A program made the position numbers and the translations under genes. Below, in pieces: positions 44,501 to 56,500 of a DNA stretch of 64,000 nucleotides (its first letter is position 1; each line of letters opens with the position of its first letter). Source of the stretch: Mesostigma viride (lineage: Eukaryota > Streptophyta > Mesostigmatophyceae > Mesostigmatales > Mesostigmataceae). The stretch is taken from the NCBI GenBank assembly GCA_009746045.1, contig RPFO01000165.1:4496685-4560684 (forward strand), read 5' to 3'. The notes under the pieces are model-generated. The model was given only the letters and a program-made list of their open reading frames with translations, did no database searches and was not told where the DNA came from.

Positions 44501-47500
44501 CTAACTACAACCCCAGGCAGCGATAGAAATGGCTGGCCGACAAGTGCTGGTCCATCGCATCCCTCCACCACACTCATAGGGGTTTCAACACCGAGGATGT
44601 CTAGTGTGATCTCCCCAAGCACCTTGTAGGAACCCAAGTGTGCAGAGTCAGTGACTGTGGCCCAACGTGATTGGAGCAAGGAGCAATCATCCTCGATACA
44701 CTTTGCCCCTATGATGGAAACTTGGCCTTGGGTATCTACAAGTAGCCCGCACTTGAGTGCCTTGCTGGTCAAAAGCGAGGAAATCACAGCCGTGCCCGGG
44801 TCAAGCTGAGGTGGTGCACTGCCCATTTCACGAGGTGGGTTGCGAAGGGATGCAAGCCCCATGGTATCGACGGCTCGGCGCTTGGTAAGCCCTAGCACAA
44901 TCTTGCTCAGCAAACCACCACGCCCCCGGCTAGGCTGACTAACGGCAGCAGGATCCTGGCTAACGGCAGGAATAAGGCCCTCCCTACTACCCTCGGACAG
45001 GTCAACAGGGGGCTTGCTCTCTAAGCCTTGAACATCCTCCGCTAGAGCCCTCACATCCCCGTCATCATCCACATCATCATCGTCCTCACATGGCCCCACA
45101 TCAACATCCATAGGTTCAGAGGCAGGCAAAGGCAGAGGGGGAAATTTGTGAACATCACCTGGCTCTAGCACGAAGTGCGCCACGTCCGCGTAAAAGTGGA
45201 GAAGTCGCTCCCACGCGCTCGTGTGCGGCAGGTATGGCTTAAGCCTGCTCCAGGGTATGTGGAGTTGCTTGCCCTGCGAGGACACAAATGCCTTGCGGAT
45301 ACACTCGTCCACAGCCTCCACAGTGGCTGGGCCCTCCCATTGTCCCCTCTTTCCAAAGGAGCCCTCATCATGCACCCAAACCTGGTCCCCTACGCTATAG
45401 GCAGTAACCGGCCTACGCACGTACCTTCGGACCAAGCTGGCAAACTTCTGCTGCAAATGCTTTGCCCATTCCTCTTCTAATTCAGGCAGGTAGTGGCCAT
45501 GCTGCAAGCCCTGAGCAGTAATGACACAATTCCGGGAAGGCACGGCAAGACGCACACGGCGGTTGAGGCATGCACAAATCCGCAAAGCCCACACTAAGCG
45601 GGAAGCATATGAACCAAGAGCAGCCTCACCTTTCCGCCTTGCAGCTTGCTTAAACTCCTGCACGGCCCTTTCCAAAATACCTTGCCCTTCATGGTCTTGA
45701 CGGCCCACTGTCCGGAGTTAGTCAAACCCCGGCTTTCCCTCAAAACAGGCAAACTGCCTGTCCATTTGCAATTACTCAATCGGAGAGAAAAATGCTGAAA
45801 GAATGTCAACGGCTTCCGCCAAGTCTTCCGCTGACTGCCCACGCCGTGGGATTACTGCAACGTTGTGACTTGTGAGCATACCTATCCATGGCAATAAAAT
45901 AGGGAAGATGCGTCCACAACAGAACGTCTCCTACAATCTGCCCTTTACAAGCGGAGGGATGCTTAGCATGGTGGCGGGAAGGCTTGGGCTCTGTAGCCTG
46001 ACACACAGGACAATGCGCGAAACAATCACGACATGCTCCCAAAAGCTCTGCCCCGCCGAAAGCCTTTGCAAACTTGAAAGAATTCGTGCCATGGCCAAAG
46101 AGGGTATGCAAACGAGAAGCGATTCCGTAAATTGAAACCAACTTTTCATTACCATCGTTCATAGGCATATATGCAAACGAGAAGCGATTCCGTAAATTGA
46201 AACCAACTTTTCATTACCATCGTTCATAGGCATATATGCAAACGAGAAGCGATTCCGTACATTGAAACCAACTTTTCATAACCATCGTTCATAGGCATAT
46301 ATGCAAACGAGAAGCGATTCCGTAAATTGAAACCAACTTTTCATTACCATCGTTCATAGGCATATTGCCTGAGACATCTTGCGCTGCTTCATGATCTTCA
46401 TTGGCCAAAGGCCGCTCCGCCGCGCTAGACTGCAAGACTCTATCTCTATCGATTTCCACAACATCCTGCCCTTGGCGATCTAGTTTCCCAGCTGGGGGCG
46501 AACCCAGCGCATGTTTTGACGAGGCCGCCCAATTGGCCCTGCCCTATACCCTCGTCGGCATTGCCATTAATCTTCTTGAAATTCTTCCTACCTGTCGCTA
46601 ACCAGCAAAACCTGGCCTTGTGGCCCGGCTGGTGGCACTTTCCACACAAATTCGTCGAAATCAGGTATTTGCTATTCTCCTTTCAATTTTCCCGATCATA
46701 CCCAGTGCCTTGGCAACGAGGGCACTTATCACGACTGTCGCCCTAGCCGAAGTCATCTCCAATGACGGGCTGATATCCACAGGGAGTGGCCTTCTTGGCG
46801 GGTCCCCTTCCCCCCAGTTCCTGCGCCGCGCCGTCGATGGCGAAGGCCTCCCGGATGGCAGTAAAGCTGGCAGTCCTGCTTTCCAGCTTCTCCTTCGTCA
46901 GGACTGGTGCGAGGCCTTGAATACTGCTGTCTGTCATCACGCCGTTAGCGAGGGCCTTGCCCACGAACAGGACGACACTGAAGTCATATGGAAAATTAAC
47001 GAAGTATCTTCAAGCAGCCGCTCGAAAGCCAGAGTCGACCGGACTGGGTCACCGGAAACTTCGAAGGTCAAAATTCGCATCATGTCCTCGATGGACTTCA
47101 GCAAACCATCCGGCACCAGAAGTTTTTTCAGGCGGTTGAAGAACTACTTCCACCCAATCCGCTTGTCGTGAGCGATACGAATCAGATCGCGAACGACGGT
47201 CATTCCCGTGGAGCCGTGCTTGGAGAATCGCAAAGCTGCAACGTGGTCCTCCACGATGCCTAACGTCCGCTTGCGCCAGTTCTCCACCCCGGCCATGTAA
47301 TCCTACTTTTCCGCGTCCTTGCTGCTGGATGCCAGTGGATTGGGCAGCAAACGCATCGCCAACTTAAGCTGCTTCAAATTTTTCAATGCCTGACTGTCCC
47401 CGCCTCCGGTCAGGACGATGGTGTCGGTCTCAGCCTCAGCACGTGCGCCATGAGCCATGGGGAAAATTGCCATTGGAGATTTAGAGTACGATTCCCCCAA

Positions 47501-50500
47501 CGGTTCATGAACCTCGCGATGTTCTTGGTGGGTTGTATCATCCGGATTTTTTCCCCCGTTGTTGCATCCATCTTCTAATCGTGCTTTTAGGACCCCTTTT
47601 TCCTTTCCCCTTTTTCCTACCTGGGAGTGTGCTGGCTGCAAACTGAGCGCAGAACCGAGTGGCCCTGCCAACTGCAGCACTACCAACAAGTGCCCCGGGT
47701 GCTGGCGACGCCAACACAAAGGCTGAGGGGAAGGTCAGCACAGTTATTCCCCCCATTCCTGGCACACAAAGCAGGAGCATTTGTGCAGCTGTGGCCAGTG
47801 GGCTGCTGCAGATGCTATCAAGTGTGAGCACGCAGTGAATACTTGTCAACCATGAAGTGCACGTTAACTCTCCTACTTTCTACTAATCATGATCTTGGAG
47901 TATTGCAGGCCCCATGGCACTTGCGCCTCATGGCATTCATGTTAGCCCTGATTTTACCTTGTTTTTCTACTAAGGTCGAGTTTGACGTGACCCCTTTGGA
48001 GACTTTATGCAACTTGAAAATGGCACCTAGTGTAGTTGCCTAGTTGGGTATAGTCTATAGCTCATAAGCATAGGTGAGAAGTCACAGAGCTTCATCGGTG
48101 ACAAGCTGAGCTAAGCTGAGAAAGCAATGCGGTATGGAAGAAGAATTTGATATCTTAGTTGATGCTGGCAGGTGCAGGGGCTATTTCAGATCCATGTGGG
48201 CTGATCACCTAGGGTAAATGCCATAGGGCTGGGCTTGCAAACGAGGAAAGGTTCTTGCGCCTCTTGCTCACTGGTAAATGATGAGGGTCCCTATGTAACA
48301 CTACTATCTTTCGACTACTATCATATATCCAGGCTCTATGAGTCGTGTGGATACATCCATGGCCATGTCTTGATCTGTGGATGCTCAAGCCCTTCTGGGC
48401 TCTGGCATGCCTTGGCACACTGTGGCTGGCTTGTGCTCTCAGGTCCCCTGGCGTTTTCAGCAGAGTGGCTACACCGCACTGCACCTGGCATCGGCGGAGG
48501 GACACCTGGAGGTTGTGAAGCACCTTGTTTCTGGCTGGTCAAACATCGAGGCCGAGAATGAGGTCAGTTCTATAGGTTTATGCCATCTCAAGCGGAGCAT
48601 CTTGATGTCAGTGCTAAGTCAACCTGGTGGGTATGGCTAGAAATGATATTACCATTGGAAGAGGCGGTGTATGCACACCTTTTCATAATCAAGTCATCCG
48701 TGAGGTGAGACAAAAGGGTGTGTGCCCTTGATGTAACTTTCTATCGAAGCGTTGCTCGCATATCTACTTCGAAAGCTGCTGGTATCATAGTAGTATTATC
48801 TAGAGCATGTAAACAAGTGTGTGTTCACTGTCTCGGGCATCTAAACAAATCTAGTCTCTCCGGCACCTAAACAAATCTCAGGCCCTCCAACAAATCTATC
48901 TGCACAAATATATACCATACCACTCATGCATCGCCATATGTTTGGCACCTGCATCGTAGTAGTATGATTTCATCAGCTCCAGTTTTGGCACATGGGCATT
49001 CAATCGCACCATGTCAGGATGCAAACAATTCAGAGCCGCACTTTCATACCCTCGCCAGCTGCCCACTATTTACTTGCTGCCTGTATAACCTCTGTTTCCC
49101 ATCCCTGCCCTGCCTCGGCCGTGTGCGCACACACACACGCACACTCTTGGGCACCCCACTGTTTCCCTTGGTGCTGTCCTGGGCAGTTCTTCCATACCCC
49201 GCTGTACTGCGCATCGCTGGATGGTCATCTGAGCGTCGTTCAGTTCCTGCTCGCGAGTGGCGCCGACATGGAGGCCATAGATGTGGTCAGTTTGATGGTC
49301 TTTATCAGTGGTTGGAGTGGATGCACCTTTGACCATGATGACCTTGATGTAACCTGCCGTGTTTGCGAGGCACGCTAACAAGATTAGTAACTGTGGCTTA
49401 CTTGTGTGACTGTTCCCTTCGAGATTACCTACGTGATGCGTGCTTCGGACAGGCTTAACAGCTTTGTAAGTGAGTGTGCCATGGTGATGTATGTATGGCG
49501 TGGTTTCAAGATTTCCAAAATTTTTCGTAGCCCATGACAGCAGAGGGTTTATAAGAACGAAAACCTAGGAGAGCAACCTTGATTTCCGGTTGTAGATAGA
49601 TTTTAGATAGATGCGAACTGGCAGAGACGTGAGTGGGAAGATGACCTCGTGGCTGCGCCTGTATCAAAGTGCAGGGTGAAGCCACAGTGAGGCCATGGCC
49701 CCGTTTTCCTTTGCATGATAGCACTTGCAAAGTTGGATGGAAGCTAAGCATAATCGCTGATGCGTATTCCTAGATTTGCCTGCTTGTGGGATACTCTAGA
49801 CATCTTTGCTAACATTCGACACCAAAAAATCAAGGTACTGAGGGCCCCGGAGGCTGTAGAAACCAAACATAGTGCCGGAAATCATAACTTCGGCATCTAG
49901 TATCCTTCTGTATACGTAACTTTTTTCAACAAGAAAAGTAGTGCCCTAAATGGCACGGCAAGCCTACCTAGCCCTAGCAATCTTGGCCAAAACTAGGGTG
50001 GGTGGAAGCGATTATTAAGGATGCATTCCTCATTATTGCCCCGTCTACAGATAGTTATTATCCACAACATTAAATGGGCTAGCAAACGGGCAGAACCAGG
50101 ATTATCTAAAATCCCAACAAAGTTTACCAGCGGAGGTATCAAGAATAGCAGTTATCCATGCAAAGCCATCGACAAAATCCACACGTGAGAGCAGCATCTG
50201 ATAATAAACATAATGATGATATAACAATAATAGTTTTAATAACACATATATCTAATTGCAATGAATGCTACTTCATTCATTGCAATTAATATATATATAT
50301 ATATTATGTATATATTATGTATATATGCAATTAATATTATATATATATATATGTGTGCAAGCACTGGCATTCATTAGGATGTTCCATAAATCTTGGCGAA
50401 TGTAGACAATACTGCAATAAAATAGCAAAACACATAGCATGAACAAAATTCTGCAAAAAGCGATAATACAAAGGAAATGTAGTTGAATAGCTTTTAGCTA

Positions 50501-53500
50501 TTACATTTTATCCGCCAACTGCTATTGGTCGACATCCTACGCAGGATGTCTGCCAATAGTAATTGGCCGGTATAAAGTAATAGCCGAAAGCTATTCAACG
50601 GGTTAAGTCTTCTGCGCGTGGGGCGAAATATGAGGCGGCTCCCTATCTAGGGCTCTTATTTCGCATCAAATTACCAATTCGATATTAATCCCGGGTGTGT
50701 TCGATATCTAACTCGTGCGGCGATTAAATAGGCATGGCCGGCGGTGATCCACTACTAAGGCCGGTGTCCACCACATAATCCGCTTGGCACTGTCAGCATG
50801 ATGTTTCGAACCCGCGCCTCACATTGCATGTGCTAGGTTCTTGGTGCAAAGGGATGGTGTAAAAGGAGAAGGTCGCACCTGATCCGCATGCTGACAGATG
50901 TTTGCGACAGCGTGCTCGACGGTGAGCTTTAGTCCTCCTCAGTGTCTGCGATGCCGGCTGCATAACGAACACAACCGGACCTAGCGCGCGCCATGCGAGG
51001 CGCGGGTTCGAAACATCGTGCGGACTGTGCCGACCGGATTATGTGGTGGAAACCGGCCTTAATAGCGGATCACCGCCGGCCGGGCCTATTTAATCGCCGC
51101 ACGAGGTAGATATCGAACACACCCGGGATGAATATCGAATGGGTAATTTGATGCGGAATAAGAGCCCTAGATAGGGAGCGGCCTAATATTTCGCCCCACG
51201 CGCAGAGGCTTTAAGTTGAATAGCTGTTAGTTATTCCTTTTTATCCGCCAATTACTATTGGCAGACATCTTGCGCTGCCGGCAGGATGTCTGCCTAAAGT
51301 GATTGGCGGATAAAAAGGAATAACTAACGGCTATTCAACTAATGTATAATAAAACATATTCATTGAGCATGATGATAATGTATATTGAATAATACATGTT
51401 TATCAAAGCAAGGCAGCATTGAGCTCATATTTATCTTTGCTTGGTTACATAAAGCTGCATGATTAGCATACCCAAGGAAGAAGGGCAGAACTAGACACCA
51501 TAATCAGTGCATGCCTTCTTACCGTTGGCTGTGACAAGTATTAGAGGCGCCGGCTCGAATGTGGGGGCAGCAGAATCGCGTTGGCATTGGACAATCCTTG
51601 CGACCGCCGCTTTATGGCCCCTTTTTTTTGCACGGGCTAAGGCAAATGAGGCTTGGAAGATTTTGGCAGCCTTTTTGCTTTTTCTCTGACTATTGCGTCG
51701 CCACCACCGCAGCCCTTTCTCTTGCAAGTACTGCTGCGATTTCTGAATGGGGGCCTATGGTGGTTGCCCGGTGGGGAGCCTATTAAATACTTCACCCTGC
51801 TCAGACTAGCTAGGCGTCAGTTTCCCCTCTAGGAGCATGCAAGGATCAAGAAATCAAGGAGTTCGTAGATTGCGACCATCTGATTGATGAGAATGATGGC
51901 TCTCATGATGGCGATGAGGTTCGCGGTGAGGCTCGTAAGGGGTTCAAGTCGTCTACTTCGACGGTCGTGCAGTATGTGACAACTCGAGACGTCATCGCGG
52001 CGGAGTTGCGGGGTTGCTGCTGTAAGAAATTGTGCATACGATATCTTGGGAAACCCATCTCCTCTTTCGTCGTATGGGAGGCCACATGGACGACGTACTA
52101 AGCCATGTCCAGCAAAGATAGGCGGACGCTTGTTGTGCAGATGTTTACTGTTGCTGGCATGGAACATATCTTTGTGAAGTTGCCGGAATTCGGCTGACAT
52201 CTTGGAAAGTACGAATGCTATGGTCCCCTTCGTGCTGAGGTCTTACTCGACAGGAAACGGCACACAGTTGAGGGTTGCAACCGCCGTTGATGCTAAAATC
52301 CTAGAGGCGGCTACATGGGATGCAGCGGGGTTCGACCTGCCAGGCAACTCTGCTTTCCACATTCGTACTTTCCATGATGCCTGCCGAATTCGGGCAACTT
52401 CACAACGACATGCTCCAGCCAGGGGCGGTAAACATTTGCACAACAAGCGTCCGCCTGTCATTGCAGGACATGGCCCAATACGTTGTCCACGTGGCCTCCC
52501 ATACGACGAAAGAGGAGATGGGTTTTTTAGGATCTCGTGTGCACATTTTCTTACAACAACGACCTGGCAACTCCGCCGCGAGACACCTGGAGCTGTCGCA
52601 TATTGCAGAACCGCCGAAGCAGACCATTTACACCCTTAAAGAGGCTCACCGCGAACCTCATCGCCATCATGAGAGTCATCATCCTCATCAATCAGATGGT
52701 CGCAATCTACGAACTCATTGATTTCTTGATCCTTGTATGCTTCGTAGGGGGGAAAGTTACGCCTAGTCCGAGCAGGGCATTTAGTAGGCGGATAGCTACG
52801 ATTTAGAATTTTAAGAAATGAATGAGTTGCGCGTGCAATCCCACAACTCGCGACGTCGGAAGACATAGATGATCAGTCTGGTGGTGCGCCTGTGACGGTG
52901 CACACCGCGGAATCGGAGCCCAAAGCTGAAAAGAAGCAAAACAGGCTTACTTGGGCGGGCGAGAATGGCGGGACAGCGTCGATCTAATCGGCAGGCCCGA
53001 CAAACTTTCCGTTCCCTTCAACGCCTGCCCGGCCCAGTTCAAAGGAATACGCTTATCGCCTGAAAGCCTGTGGCGACGGCAGCCGGACTGGGCAGCCCGT
53101 CATCCTCACAGACAGCTGAGAATCTGCTGCTCGAAATTAGTCGGAGGCGGGACTCTTTCAACTCACAGAAGGCAGACATGGATCAAAGGGCGGCAAATGT
53201 GCAGGCCGTCGAAGCCATGATCATAGAGTCCGCCAACAGGGACTCGCAGCAAGAAGCCGCCTGCAGCAGAAGCAGGATGCGGCTTCTTCGTGCCGACTGA
53301 GCCGATTCTTGGGCAGGAAATGGAGCATGAACATGCATCAGGCGGGTCCTTGGTGAGCTTATGCTCGTATTATATTTGAACGACAAATGAGCTCAAGGGG
53401 AAGGGCAGCCAGCCGGTTAGATAGTTTCCTATCTAATGTGGGTATTTAATTTACCCCACGACCTGAAAAACGACCTAGTAAAAATGACGGAATGGGAATA

Positions 53501-56500
53501 GGGAATAGGAGCTAGGGCCGGTGGTGCCTATCTAATGTTAGGTGTGCGGCACCTAATTAGGGGTACCGGCGGTGTCATGTAAGAAAGGACGGAAGGGGTG
53601 TATTGGTGCCAGAATAATTTTGTGGCATACACCCCTCTCCGTAGGCGACTTACCATATACTTACCGGCCTTAACTTTAAGGCCCTCATCCGTACTCCGGT
53701 TGTGGAGCTAGCGTTGTACTAAGGGCGGTGGAGGGGAGGGGAGGCGTCCTCCTTGCAGCTTCCCACCCACCCACCCACTGCAGTAGGACTTTGCTGCCAC
53801 GCCAGCGGGCTGGAGCTAGTGAACGAATTTCTCAGCTAAAAACTGTGTTTTATGAGCTTGCCGCCTTTTATGGGCAGGCACGTATTTGTAACAAACTAGT
53901 GTATCTGGTTGGTTTCCTAACTCCATGGCCTCCAATGAGTAACTAGTATTCATCCTCGCGCTCTAAGCGTCGCAGTGGCGGAGGAGCATCCGCGTTCACA
54001 GAAAAGCTGCAAACACTCGCCCAATACCAAGCTCAACAAGCGGAGACGAGGCACGAGCGCCAGGAGAGGGCTGCAATCGAAGAGAAGCGGTGGACGGAGA
54101 ATCACAACATCCGGGCCGAGACTTTGGTTGAGGCCAAGAGGGCTGCACAAGCGCAAGAAGGACTGCATAGAGAAGAGCTGGAAGAGAGGAAGGCTGCTCG
54201 CGTGGCCAAGGATGCACGTGATGATAAGGCGCTTGATTTGCAAATAAAGACAATGGACAACATGATGGTCATGGAGGCAGGCATGCAGACCATGTTTAAC
54301 AAAGTGTTTGAAAAGTTTGACGAGTAAACGGCAACTGCAAGAAAGTGTACTAGTGCAGGTAGTTGTGCTTAGGGTTATTGAATGACCCATTTCCCATCTG
54401 GATCTGATAATAATGTCGTGTCCATCACCGACTATGACGTCCACAAATGTATACCCTCTTGCTTGGCTCTTTCGTGCAGGATGGGAGAACTCCTCTGCAT
54501 GCTGCGTCGCAATTTGGCCGGCTAGACATCGTCCAGCACCTGCTCGCAAGCGGGGCGGATATGCATGCCACGGACCAGGTCCGTACCTAGTCTATCCCCG
54601 ATGCCCAACATTCAACGATCTTCACTACGTCCTCAAAGCACCAGAACTGCATTAACGTTATTGTAGCCTGAATCCCAGTACACCAAATAGACATCTGGTG
54701 CCTGAATACCAGTACACCAAATAGACATCTGGCGTATGTGGCGGTAAGATGCGGGCGTGTGGCATGCCCAAGCATCCAGTGGAGCACTAACAGGAGTTAG
54801 CTAGCGCCTAGTTCAGTTTAGTTTGGCCAGTATAGCCTGCTTTGCGGTCTCGCCCCGGCTTGACACACTCATGTCCAAAACATCGGTAGTCCCCTGCTTT
54901 CTCGTTTTTCCGACGTAATAAACCTGCCCTTCATCCCAGTTGCTCCTTGATGATCTTTTTCCACATTTGTGCAGGGGGAGCAAACTCCTTTGCACTATGC
55001 GTCCATCTACGGCCGCCTGGACATCGTTCAGCACCTGCTCGCAAGTGGCGCCGACATGGAGGCCGAGGACAAGGTGAGTCGTGAGTCTAGCAGCCCGCGG
55101 CAAGAATAAAGAGGCATCGTTCAGTTCAGTGACTAAATGTCTTGGATGTTTGCTTTCTGACCGTGCAAGGCCAGCGCAAGGACAGATGTGAGATCCGTGC
55201 CAGGTGTGCAGATAGTAGATAGGCAGGGCAGCCTAATCAAGTGTTGCTTGCCCCCAATATGAGCTTGTTTGCCCATGGCATGATCGTGGTTTTAGTTTAA
55301 TTGGCACACACACCTTCGGAAACTTTTTTTTCTATTTTTAGAAGCACGGTAGTAGTAAACGAAAGACGTTTTGCAGCTGATTTTGATTTGTCATTGACAG
55401 TGACAGGTGAAGCCGGTCACAAGACCAAGTTGGTACAGCTTTGGCACGATGGAGTAGGTTTTTTCGAAGCTAACATGCCAGAAATTCCGGGTGCATGGCT
55501 TGAGGATTGGTGGTGCCTTTGGTAGTCATTGTATCTTTCCCTATTGTATGTATACCTTCGGTTGTCCACCTTGGCATGCATATCTTGGGCTGTACGGCTT
55601 GGCATGTCTCATACGCAATGCATTGTAGGGCATACCCCAACCAGTACCACGTTTGCTGGTATACTACTGTGACTGGGGACGTCACCACGAAACTGCATTT
55701 TGTGCAGGACATGGATAGACCTTTGGCGCTTGCGACGAGAAACGGTCACCTCGCCATCGTTCAGTACCTTGTCAAGAAGGGCGCGGACATAAATGCCAGC
55801 AATAAGGTCTGCTTTCAAAGGGATTTTTTCATCAGCATCCTGTTCTTGATCGTTATCCAATAAGGTCTGCTTTCAAACGGATTTTTTCATAAGCATCCTG
55901 TTCTTGATCGTTATCCCCACGCACGGGGCAGCAATCTGGACGTTCAGTTGGAACACCATATGCTTCTTTTGAACAGCAAAATCTGTGACGCTAGTAGGTA
56001 TAATCTATGTTGGCTTTGCGATTATTGCGTCCATTGGTTAGTTATGCTCATTCAATCTCTGTCTAACCTGTTGAGCTAAGAATGTGACGCCATACGGCGC
56101 AAAGCATGATGATTTTATTAAATATATATATTGTTGTGCTGAAACCTCTACCCAAGCCACCCAGGTAGGGGTTGGCTGGGAAAGGTGGTTGCCACGAAAG
56201 GTGGGCTTCCATTCTAGGGAAGCCCACCCTCCCTTTCCCAAATATCCGGTATTTGTGCTAAATAGGCGATGGGTAGTGCTAAATAGGTGTGCTAAATAGT
56301 TGTGCTAAATAGGCAGTGGTGCTAAATAGGCAGTGGGGCTAAATAGGTGTGCTGAATAGGTGGGCTAAAAAGGCAGTGGTGCTAAACAGGCAGTGGTGCT
56401 AGATAAGCAGTGGGTGGTGCTAAATAGTTGTGGTAAATAGGCAGTGGCGCTAAATAGGCACTGGTGCTGAATAGGCGATGGGTGGCATTTGTGAACAGCT

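Noticed and set aside
50800-51030. tRNA gene (GGTTCGAAAC resembles a B box)
   Set aside because: No T-stem, anticodon stem or acceptor stem can be formed around it; the motif is part of the foldback arms.
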